Below are positions 1 to 5,756 of a DNA stretch of 5,827 nucleotides, piece by piece; positions within the stretch are counted from its first letter, which is position 1; every line of letters starts with the position of its first letter. The stretch comes from an uncultured Mucispirillum sp. (GTDB lineage: Bacteria > Chrysiogenota > Deferribacteres > Deferribacterales > Mucispirillaceae), in the NCBI GenBank assembly GCA_947177675.1, contig CAMWVK010000120.1:1-5827 (forward strand). Direction: 5' to 3'. The notes below the pieces were generated by a model that made no database searches, was not told the DNA's origin, and was given only the letters and a program-made list of their open reading frames with translations. A program made the position numbers and the translations under genes.

Positions 1-846
1 AATATTGTTAAAACTGAAGCTGTTCTTCCTAAAAAAGAAATGATACCGGGTGAATTTTTTAATAGAAATGACTATGTTCGTGCATTACTTTTAGATATTA
101 AACTTGTTAAGGGCTGGCCACAGTTAGTTTTATCTCGTTCACATCCTAATTTTCTTAAAAAATTATTTGAAGCAGAAATACCAGAAGTATTTGAGGGTAT
201 TATTGAAGTTAAAGGTGCTGCAAGAGAGCCTGGGGATAGAGCAAAAGTTGCAGTATATTCTAAAAACTCTAATATTGATCCAGTAGGTGCATGTATTGGT
301 GTTAAAGGTGCTAGAATATCAACTATTTCTGATGAACTTAAAAAAGAAAAAATTGATGTTGTTGAATGGTCTCCAGACCCTGTTAAATATGTATGTAATG
401 CAATCAGCCCTGCAAATGTATTATTAACAAATATTATTGAAGATGATAGAACGATAGAAATAGTTGTTCCTGATGACCAGCTTTCTTTAGCTATTGGTAA
501 AAAAGGTCAGAATGTCCGCCTTGCAGCTATTTTGACTGAATGGCGTTTAGATGTTTTAAAAGAAAGCGAATATGCAGAGATTAGAACAAGCCGTTTAGAA
601 GAACAGGAGCAGGAATTAAAAGCATTTTATGAGCTTTATAACTTAGAAAATTTAGAAGTTTTAGACAATGCTATGATTTCTAAATTAATGGAACATGGAA
701 TAGGTGATATAGAAAAACTTTCTAGTGCAAGTGTTGATGAAATAGTATCTTATTTAGAAATCACTGAGGAAGAAGCTGTTGGAATAATCAATGCTGCAAT
801 AGATTATTTAACTGCAAAGCTGGAAGAACTTGATTACGAAGAATAG
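1..846 (+). CDS. nusA: Transcription termination/antitermination factor NusA, 3' part (5' end outside window)
   Basis: NusA binds RNA polymerase and nascent RNA in the cytoplasm and modulates pausing, intrinsic termination and rRNA antitermination. The frame is open from base 1, so the gene continues upstream; the ATG at 40 is internal, because the preceding codons read TEAVLPKKEMIPGE, a typical NusA S1-domain stretch. 281 residues are visible. Counting from base 1: the end of the S1 domain lies at about 1-50 (ending in LVLSRSHP), KH1 at about 53-125 with its GxxG loop at G100-V-K-G103, and KH2 at about 140-185 with G166-K-K-G169. A Glu-rich helix follows, then one helix-hairpin-helix-like domain at about 215-275. 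The N-terminal polymerase-binding domain is off the window. It ends in TAG 10 bases before the ylxR-like start, consistent with one operon. Identity is secure from the paired KH motifs and the neighbours. Confidence 0.97.
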   Translation, partial: NIVKTEAVLPKKEMIPGEFFNRNDYVRALLLDIKLVKGWPQLVLSRSHPNFLKKLFEAEIPEVFEGIIEVKGAAREPGDRAKVAVYSKNSNIDPVGACIGVKGARISTISDELKKEKIDVVEWSPDPVKYVCNAISPANVLLTNIIEDDRTIEIVVPDDQLSLAIGKKGQNVRLAAILTEWRLDVLKESEYAEIRTSRLEEQEQELKAFYELYNLENLEVLDNAMISKLMEHGIGDIEKLSSASVDEIVSYLEITEEEAVGIINAAIDYLTAKLEELDYEE

Positions 847-848
847 GA
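845..848 (+). promoter_or_regulatory. Ribosome-binding site supporting a TTG start
   Basis: AGGA overlaps the nusA stop codon and lies 8 bases before the TTG at 857. No ATG or GTG occurs in that frame between here and the first conserved YlxR residues, so this site fixes the start at TTG. The overlap with the nusA stop suggests translational coupling. Confidence 0.6.
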
Positions 849-856
849 TTTATTAA

Positions 857-1378
857 TTGTCTAAACCAAAAGAATACAGAATTTGTGCATTTTGTGGAAC
901 CAAACAGCATAAATCAGATATGTTAAAAATTACTCTGCCAGAAATCATTTTTGATTTTTGGCAGAATATGCAGAGCAGAAGTTTTTATGTATGTCAGAAA
1001 CAAATATGTATAAACAAAGTATTTAAAAAGAAAAATGTATGTAAATATTTGGATAAAAGTCTTAACATAAGCTTATTATATGATAAACTGAAAGTTAGTA
1101 TAAAAAATAATGCTGTATATAATATTAAAGAATTATTTGATAAATATGGAGTTAATGATGTTTATACTAATGCTGATAAATTAGTTTTATGCAGATATGA
1201 TGCATTATCAAGCAGCAGTAATAGTATATTATTAGATAAAGCAGTTTATAATGGCAGTAAAAAATTCTGCATTATTTATGATAAATATATTGCAGATAAA
1301 TTAATAAAATATAAAAAATTAATTGCAAATATTGATGGTTTATTTTACGGAGAATTAAATGGCATTAAAAAAAGTTAG
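857..1378 (+). CDS. ylxR: YlxR-like (DUF448) nucleic-acid-binding protein with a C-terminal extension
   Basis: This is a divergent YlxR/DUF448 protein. Family members are small, basic, cytoplasmic nucleic-acid-binding proteins that almost always sit between nusA and infB; YlxR has been linked to RNase P and to gene regulation in some bacteria, but the exact role here is unknown. Residues 1-70 carry the family signature: Y-R-I-C10-x2-C13-G with a following K and L-K-I, then R41-S-F-Y-V-C46-x4-C51, then a Lys-rich helix (FKKKNVCKYLDKSL). Two cysteine pairs (C10/C13 and C46/C51) could bind zinc, which is inference. The usual GRGAYVC motif is altered to SRSFYVC. At 173 aa it is nearly twice the roughly 90 aa of a simple YlxR; residues 72-173 form an Ile/Lys/Tyr/Asn-rich extension I do not firmly recognise. 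It might be a degenerate L7Ae/YlxQ-like domain, since no ylxQ gene follows. The start is TTG. The last 20 bases overlap infB. Confidence 0.83.
   Translation: MSKPKEYRICAFCGTKQHKSDMLKITLPEIIFDFWQNMQSRSFYVCQKQICINKVFKKKNVCKYLDKSLNISLLYDKLKVSIKNNAVYNIKELFDKYGVNDVYTNADKLVLCRYDALSSSSNSILLDKAVYNGSKKFCIIYDKYIADKLIKYKKLIANIDGLFYGELNGIKKS
1349..1352 (+). promoter_or_regulatory. Ribosome-binding site of infB, inside the ylxR-like gene
   Basis: GGAG lies 6 bases before the infB ATG at 1359 and within the last codons of the upstream gene. Ribosomes finishing the ylxR-like gene pass over this site, so initiation of infB is probably coupled to it. The site also supports 1359 as the start. Confidence 0.65.
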
Positions 1379-4340
1379 TGAAGTGGCAAAAAAAGCAGGT
1401 GTTAGTGTTGATGATGCACTAAAAGTATTACAGGCTTCTGGTGTACATGTATCAAAAGGTGATGATACTGTTAAAGATGAAGATGTAGCTGCAGCAGGGC
1501 TTGATAAGAGAGGGCAGCTTGATAGAAGACAGGAAATGCTGCAAAAAGCATTAGAACGCCATAAAAAAGGTGTTAAAATTAAAGAGGTAGTTGTTAATAA
1601 TAAAGGCACTGGCAGTCAAAAAGATGGTCCTAAAAAATTAAGTAAAGAAGACCTTAAAATGCGTAAAAAATTAGTGGAGCAGCAAATTAAAAAAGTGGAT
1701 GAAGATAGAATCCAGTATAATAAGGATAAAGCAGCTCAACAGCAGAATGTTGAACATATTGTTAAAGAAACAGCTTTCCAGTATGAAATGAAAGAAGTGC
1801 TGAATACAGATTCTACTGATGTAAAAACTATAACTGTTAATAATACTAATAACACTGCTGCCAAAAATAATAATACTGTTGCTGCATCTAATAATGAGGC
1901 TGCTAAAAATATTCAAAAACAAAACAACTATCAAAATGTTCAAAGCCATCAAAATTCTCAAAATAGAAACCAAGACCGTCCAAAAGAGCATAAAAAGGAT
2001 GACCGTAGGGATAAACCATTTAATAAGGATAAAAATAAACCAAACGATAGAAATAAAAGTTTCTCTAAAGATAGAAATGAGAAATCTGACAAGCCCTTTA
2101 ATAGAAGTAAAGACAAAGGCGATAAACGCTTTCAAGACAGAGATAAAGATGGATCCAATGATAGATTTCGTGATAATAAAGGTGGCAAGAATCAGCAGTC
2201 TGGCAGCCAGCAGAGAATAAATAGTAATAGTGTATTTATAACTGGAGATGAAGATAGAAAGCGTATTGTTAAAAAGAAAGAAGACGAAAATAAAGATAAA
2301 GATAAAGAAAGTAAAAAGCCAAAAAATAAAAAAGATGGTAAGCATTCTAAAAGTTGGATGAAAACTATCAATGAAGGTATGGATGAGCTTACTATTGAAA
2401 GTGAAGTAGAAAATACTCCAACAATTTCACCAAATATTGATATTTCAGATTTATTAGATTTTGACACAGACAGACAGTCAAAAAATAACAATTATAATAA
2501 AAATAAATTAAATAAAAAAGTAAATAAAAAACAGGATAAATCTCAAGTAAAAGCATTTGTACGCCCTGAAAAAATAGAGATAGGGGAGTATATTGTTATA
2601 TCTGAATTTGGCAGCTTAATAGGTGTAAAAACTACTGAGCTTATTAAAAAATTATTTTCTATGGGTATAATGGCAGGTGTTAACCAGTCAATAGATGCTG
2701 AAAGTGCTCAGCTTTTAGGTATTGAATATGGTGTTGATGTAACTGTTAAAACTATTACAGAAGATGATTTACTGCCAGTTTATGAAGATAAAGAAGAAGA
2801 TTTAGAAAAACGCCCTCCAATTGTTACTGTTATGGGACATGTTGATCATGGTAAAACATCACTTTTAGATGCTATCCGTTCAACAAGTGTTGTAGCAGGT
2901 GAAGCAGGTGGTATTACTCAGCATATTGGTGCATACGAAGTTGAATGCCGTAATGGAACTGTTACATTTTTAGATACTCCAGGTCATGAAGCATTTACAA
3001 CACTTCGTGCCCGTGGTGCATTATTAACCGATATAGTTATTTTAGTTGTTGCAGCAGATGATGGTGTTAAACCACAAACAAAAGAGGCCATTGACCATGC
3101 AAAAGCTGCAGGCGTTCGTATAGTTGTAGCAATCAATAAAATAGATAAAGATGGAGCAAATTCAGACAGAGTGAAACAGCAGCTTGCAGAATATGGTATT
3201 ATTCCAGAAGAGTGGGGTGGTGATTATCAATTTCAGGAAATATCTGCCAAAAAACGCCTGCATATTGATGATTTATTAGACAGAGTTCTTCTTGAAGCAG
3301 AAATACTTGATTTAAAAGGCAATCCAAATAGAGCAGCAGAAGGTGTTGTTATTGAAAGCCGTCTTGATAAACAAAAAGGACCTGTTGCAACAGTGCTTGT
3401 TAAAAACGGAACTTTAAGACGGGGTGATACATTTATTTCAGGCTCTCAGTTTGGTAAAGTAAGAGCAATGTTTAACTATAAAGGTTCATCTATCAAAGAA
3501 GCTGGTCTTTCCATTCCTGCCGAAGTTATGGGATTTAGTGAACTTCCAGAAGCAGGTGAAAAATTTATTGTAACTGATGAAAAAACAGCAAAACAAGTTA
3601 CAGAATTAAGAGCAAAACTTACAAAAGAACAGCAAATGGCTGACAGGGGCAAACTTTCTCTTGCTGATTTTTTTAATAAAATGAAAGACGGCGAATTAAA
3701 AGAATTAAATATTGTATTAAAAGCAGATGCTCAAGGCTCATTAGAAGCATTATCATCATCTCTTTTAAAACTTTCTAATAAAGAAGTTAAAGTAAGCATT
3801 ATACACGATGGTATTGGTGCAATTAACGAATCAGATGTGTCTCTTGCAGTAGCATCAAGAGCTATTATAATAGGCTTTAATGTTCGTCCTGATGCAAAAG
3901 CAAAACAGGTTGCAGAAAGAGAAAAAATAAATATTGAGCTTTATTCTGTAATTTATAAAGCAATAGATGATGTTAAACTTGCTCTTGAAGGTCTGCTTTC
4001 ACCAGAAATGAAAGAAAATATTATAGGTCATATAGAAATCAGACAAATATTCTCTGCACCAAAAGTTGGTAAAATTGCAGGATGTTTTGTTACTGATGGT
4101 AAAGTTACTAGAAACTCAAGCGTTAGAGTTATAAGAGATTCTATTGTAATTTTTGAGGGCAAATTAAGCTCATTAAAACGCTTTACTGATGATGTAAAAG
4201 AAGTAGCTGCAGGTTATGAATGTGGCTTAACTATTGAAAAATATCAAGATATTAAAGAAAATGATATATTAGAAGTATATGAAGTTGTTGAAGAAAAAAG
4301 AACACTAGAAGATGTAGCTAAAGACGAAAACGAGAAGTAG
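1359..4340 (+). CDS. infB: Translation initiation factor IF2
   Basis: IF2 is the GTPase that places fMet-tRNA on the 30S subunit and promotes 50S joining. The 993 aa show the long bacterial layout. Residues 1-52 form an IF2_N module (LKKVSEVAKKAGVSVDDALKVL). Residues about 57-400 are a Lys/Asn/Asp/Gln-rich, probably disordered linker. Residues about 403-465 form a second IF2_N module. The G domain runs from about 487 to 655 with all five motifs: G1 G493-HVDHGK-T500, G2 G517-GITQH522, G3 D539-TPGH543, G4 N593-KID596 and G5 S629-A-K631. The catalytic His543 is present. Domain II spans about 661-740 and domain III about 765-885. The C-terminal fMet-tRNA-binding domain spans about 888-980 and includes G952-YECG956. 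The N-terminus MALKKVSEVA and the ribosome-binding site at 1349 support this ATG. It overlaps the upstream gene by 20 bases, and rbfA starts one base after its stop. The gene looks intact; an internally initiated short form cannot be shown from the sequence. Confidence 0.98.
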   Translation: MALKKVSEVAKKAGVSVDDALKVLQASGVHVSKGDDTVKDEDVAAAGLDKRGQLDRRQEMLQKALERHKKGVKIKEVVVNNKGTGSQKDGPKKLSKEDLKMRKKLVEQQIKKVDEDRIQYNKDKAAQQQNVEHIVKETAFQYEMKEVLNTDSTDVKTITVNNTNNTAAKNNNTVAASNNEAAKNIQKQNNYQNVQSHQNSQNRNQDRPKEHKKDDRRDKPFNKDKNKPNDRNKSFSKDRNEKSDKPFNRSKDKGDKRFQDRDKDGSNDRFRDNKGGKNQQSGSQQRINSNSVFITGDEDRKRIVKKKEDENKDKDKESKKPKNKKDGKHSKSWMKTINEGMDELTIESEVENTPTISPNIDISDLLDFDTDRQSKNNNYNKNKLNKKVNKKQDKSQVKAFVRPEKIEIGEYIVISEFGSLIGVKTTELIKKLFSMGIMAGVNQSIDAESAQLLGIEYGVDVTVKTITEDDLLPVYEDKEEDLEKRPPIVTVMGHVDHGKTSLLDAIRSTSVVAGEAGGITQHIGAYEVECRNGTVTFLDTPGHEAFTTLRARGALLTDIVILVVAADDGVKPQTKEAIDHAKAAGVRIVVAINKIDKDGANSDRVKQQLAEYGIIPEEWGGDYQFQEISAKKRLHIDDLLDRVLLEAEILDLKGNPNRAAEGVVIESRLDKQKGPVATVLVKNGTLRRGDTFISGSQFGKVRAMFNYKGSSIKEAGLSIPAEVMGFSELPEAGEKFIVTDEKTAKQVTELRAKLTKEQQMADRGKLSLADFFNKMKDGELKELNIVLKADAQGSLEALSSSLLKLSNKEVKVSIIHDGIGAINESDVSLAVASRAIIIGFNVRPDAKAKQVAEREKINIELYSVIYKAIDDVKLALEGLLSPEMKENIIGHIEIRQIFSAPKVGKIAGCFVTDGKVTRNSSVRVIRDSIVIFEGKLSSLKRFTDDVKEVAAGYECGLTIEKYQDIKENDILEVYEVVEEKRTLEDVAKDENEK
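2007..2190 (+). repeat. Imperfect Phe-containing charged repeats in the IF2 linker
   Basis: Within the infB linker the protein repeats a loose unit of the form (D)-K/R-x-F followed by about ten charged or polar residues rich in K, D, N and R. Phenylalanines fall at residues 221, 235, 247, 258 and 270, spaced 14, 12, 11 and 12; examples are DKPFNKDKN, NKSFSKDRN, DKPFNRSKD, DKRFQDRDK and DRFRDNKGG. The DNA copies have diverged, so this is a degenerate coding repeat rather than a fresh tandem array. The segment is predicted to be disordered. Confidence 0.6.
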
Positions 4341-4341
4341 T

Positions 4342-4692
4342 ATGCAGGAAACATTAAGAACAAAACGAGTAGCAGAACTTATAAGGCAGGAAGTATCAAA
4401 TGTAATAAGGGACAGTGTTCATGACCCTAAAGTAAAAGATGTTGTTATTACTGCTGTAAAAGTAAGTGTAGATTTAGATTTAGCAAAAATATACTGGACT
4501 ACATATAATAATGATGCAGTAAAAGGCATACAGGCAGGTTTAGAGCGTTCTGCAGGTTTTATTCGTAAAGAAATTTTAAAATCTGTCCGTCTGAAAAAAG
4601 TGCCAAAATTAGAGTTTGTTATAGATGATTCTAGACAGGAAGCAGATAAAATAGATAACCTGCTTAGTTTAATAGAAAAGGATAACCATTAA
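4342..4692 (+). CDS. rbfA: 30S ribosome-binding factor RbfA
   Basis: RbfA is a small KH-fold protein that binds the immature 30S subunit and helps mature the 5' region of 16S rRNA; it is also needed for normal growth in the cold in studied bacteria. The 116 aa are family length. Visible hallmarks are the N-terminal helix (RTKRVAELIRQEVSNVIR), the DPKVKDVVITAVKVSVDLDLAKIY strand region at residues 28-51, the type-II KH kink S70-A71-G72-F-I-R75, and VRLKKVPKLEFVIDDS at 82-97 followed by a C-terminal helix. The ATG lies one base after the infB stop (TAG-T-ATG). Only a weak GAG-type ribosome-binding site (4332-4334) is visible, so translation probably depends on coupling to infB. The stop codon is immediately followed by the truB ATG. 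Confidence 0.96.
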   Translation: MQETLRTKRVAELIRQEVSNVIRDSVHDPKVKDVVITAVKVSVDLDLAKIYWTTYNNDAVKGIQAGLERSAGFIRKEILKSVRLKKVPKLEFVIDDSRQEADKIDNLLSLIEKDNH

Positions 4693-5586
4693 ATGAATGG
4701 TATTGTAAATGTATATAAAGAAGCAGGAATGACATCTTTTGATGTTGTAGCAAAAGTTCGCCGTATTTTTAATGTATCAAAATGCGGTCATCTTGGAACA
4801 CTAGACCCTATGGCAGAAGGTGTTCTTCCTGTTTTAATTGGATATGCAACAAGATTTGCAGATTATTTATCAAGTGCAGATAAAGAGTATATTGCAGAAT
4901 TTAAACTTGGTGAAAGAAGCCAAAGTTATGATAATACTTCAGAAATAGAAAAGGTGTCAGATAAAATTATTAATGAAAATGATATAAAAAATATTCTTAA
5001 CTCTTTAACTGGTAAAATTTCATTAAAAGTGCCAGCATATTCTGCTAAAAAAATAAATGGTATAAGAGCTTATAAACTTGCACGAAAAGGTGTGATAGAA
5101 GATGCTGGTGAAAAAGAAATGGAAATATATTCTATTAATCTTTTAAATTATGAGTATCCATTAGGTATTATTAAAGTGTCCTGCGGCAAAGGAACATACA
5201 TAAGAAGTATAATAAATACTCTTGGTGAGCGTTTAGAAACTGGTGCATTAATGAGCGGTCTTATTCGTTCTGCTAATGGGGTATTTAAATCTAATAAATC
5301 CTATAAAATATATCAGCTTGAGAAACTTTCTGAAAAAAATGAACTGTTGCAGGCTGTTATTCCTGTTTATAATATATTGGACTGGGGAAAGGCTGTTGTT
5401 AAAGACAGCTTTATTAAATACATTAAAAATGGTGTTTCTCCAGACAGAGATTCTTTTTTATCTTTTCCTATAGAGCATGAAGGCAGTAATTTTTTTATTA
5501 TGGATAATAATGGAAATCTGCTTGCAGCTGCAGAAAGATGTGAAAGTTCAGACCATCCATTAAAACTGAGTATAGTAATCAATTAA
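4693..5586 (+). CDS. truB: tRNA pseudouridine(55) synthase TruB
   Basis: TruB isomerises U55 in the T loop of nearly all elongator tRNAs to pseudouridine and also acts as a tRNA folding chaperone. The 297 aa are near the usual length. The N-terminal region (NGIVNVYKEAGMTSFDVV) precedes the catalytic motif GHLGTLDPMAEGVL, with the nucleophile at Asp38. The conserved Tyr66 lies in DKEYIAEFKLG. CGKGTYIRSI at 164-173 holds the conserved Arg171, followed by LIRSANGVF. Residues about 235-297 form a short C-terminal PUA-like or TruB_C domain. The ATG starts directly after the rbfA TAA, with AAGGA at 4678-4682 ten bases upstream as ribosome-binding site. The usual GHTGTLDP reads GHLGTLDP here, a change outside the catalytic Asp. 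It is the last gene of the operon in this window; the expected ribF or rpsO does not follow. Confidence 0.97.
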   Translation: MNGIVNVYKEAGMTSFDVVAKVRRIFNVSKCGHLGTLDPMAEGVLPVLIGYATRFADYLSSADKEYIAEFKLGERSQSYDNTSEIEKVSDKIINENDIKNILNSLTGKISLKVPAYSAKKINGIRAYKLARKGVIEDAGEKEMEIYSINLLNYEYPLGIIKVSCGKGTYIRSIINTLGERLETGALMSGLIRSANGVFKSNKSYKIYQLEKLSEKNELLQAVIPVYNILDWGKAVVKDSFIKYIKNGVSPDRDSFLSFPIEHEGSNFFIMDNNGNLLAAAERCESSDHPLKLSIVIN

Positions 5587-5587
5587 T

Positions 5588-5661
5588 TATATCAATAATA
5601 GTAACCACAACTAATTATGTATAAATTATATTTTTTCTTATGATTGTTGATATACTTTTTT
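5588..5661 (+). terminator. Candidate AT-rich terminator after truB
   Basis: Two bases after the truB stop, TATATCAATAAT (5588-5599) can pair with ATTGTTGATATA (5643-5654) over 12 bp with one G-U pair. After one mismatch four more pairs form (5601-5604 with 5638-5641). A small inner hairpin pairs TAATT (5612-5616) with AATTA (5624-5628). A T6 run follows at 5656-5661. Position and layout suit an intrinsic terminator of the operon, but the stem is almost all A-T and the loop is large. In such AT-rich DNA chance pairing is a real alternative. Confidence 0.4.
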
Positions 5662-5675
5662 ATCCTGTGTATTAT
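5647..5675 (+). promoter_or_regulatory. Weak second sigma70-type promoter candidate
   Basis: TTGATA (5647-5652) and TATTAT (5670-5675) each match the consensus hexamers at five of six positions and are separated by an ideal 17 bases. A start would fall near 5682, giving a leader of about 75 bases before the tRNA. The -10 is the loop of the terminator candidate at 5664-5687, so the two readings compete. AT-rich DNA gives many such matches. Confidence 0.22.
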
Positions 5676-5687
5676 CGTAGGTTTTTT
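5664..5687 (+). terminator. Candidate intrinsic terminator (short hairpin plus T6)
   Basis: CCTGTG (5664-5669) pairs with CGTAGG (5676-5681) across a six-base loop, TATTAT, giving six pairs, two of them G-U in the middle. TTTTTT (5682-5687) follows immediately. The geometry is that of a Rho-independent terminator and the stem is the most GC-rich spot between truB and the tRNA. The stem is short and weakened by the G-U pairs. It would end the nusA-truB transcript before the tRNA promoter. Confidence 0.5.
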
Positions 5688-5689
5688 AC

Positions 5690-5747
5690 AAAAATTAAAA
5701 AATTTAAAATTTATTGTTGACATTAAATGGGAAATAATATATATAAT
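5690..5747 (+). promoter_or_regulatory. Promoter of the tRNA-Gly gene, with UP-like A/T tracts
   Basis: A perfect -35 TTGACA (5717-5722) is followed by a perfect -10 TATAAT (5742-5747). The spacing is 19 bases; a TATATA at 5740-5745 gives 17 bases with a poorer -10. Transcription would begin near A5755, two bases before the mature tRNA, as is common for tRNA promoters. Alternating A and T tracts at 5690-5716 resemble an UP element. It separates the tRNA from the nusA-truB operon. Confidence 0.68.
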
Positions 5748-5755
5748 AATTCCCA
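5728..5755. promoter_or_regulatory. Imperfect 28-bp palindrome over the tRNA promoter -10
   Basis: TGGGAA (5728-5733) and TTCCCA (5750-5755) are perfect inverted arms. Across the whole 28 bases 12 of 14 symmetric pairs match. It covers the -10 and the expected start site, where an operator would sit. The AT-rich middle is easily self-complementary, so only the GC-containing arms carry weight. No regulator is identified. Confidence 0.3.
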
Positions 5756-5756
5756 C

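Noticed and set aside
40..42. ATG at 40 as the start of nusA
   Set aside because: The open frame extends upstream to base 1 with typical NusA S1-domain residues, so the ATG is an internal methionine.
1355..1609. Minus-strand 84-codon frame at the infB 5' end
   Set aside because: Ser/Thr/Leu-rich antisense of the conserved IF2_N module; no ribosome-binding site or homology seen.
1879..2220. 113-codon + strand open frame in another frame of the IF2 linker
   Set aside because: Low-complexity shadow of infB with no domain, no clear ribosome-binding site and no independent support.
1671..2345. 224-codon open frame on the minus strand inside infB, looking like a hydrophobic membrane protein
   Set aside because: It is the complement of the Lys/Asn/Asp-rich IF2 linker: AAA/AAT/GAT-rich sense codons read as Phe/Ile/Leu on the other strand. 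The + strand frame is a clear IF2 with family motifs on both sides.
2192..2491. Minus-strand 99-codon frame rich in Ser/Leu/Phe
   Set aside because: Antisense shadow of the charged IF2 linker.
2340..2600. Possible internal start for a short IF2 form in the linker
   Set aside because: The strongest purine-rich site here, GGGGAG at 2584-2588, has no in-frame ATG, GTG or TTG at proper spacing. The in-frame ATG codons near 2359 and 2380 lack a well-spaced ribosome-binding site. It cannot be supported from the sequence.
5276..5582. Short frames on both strands inside the truB 3' part
   Set aside because: They lie within the truB C-terminal coding region and show no start signals or recognisable motifs.
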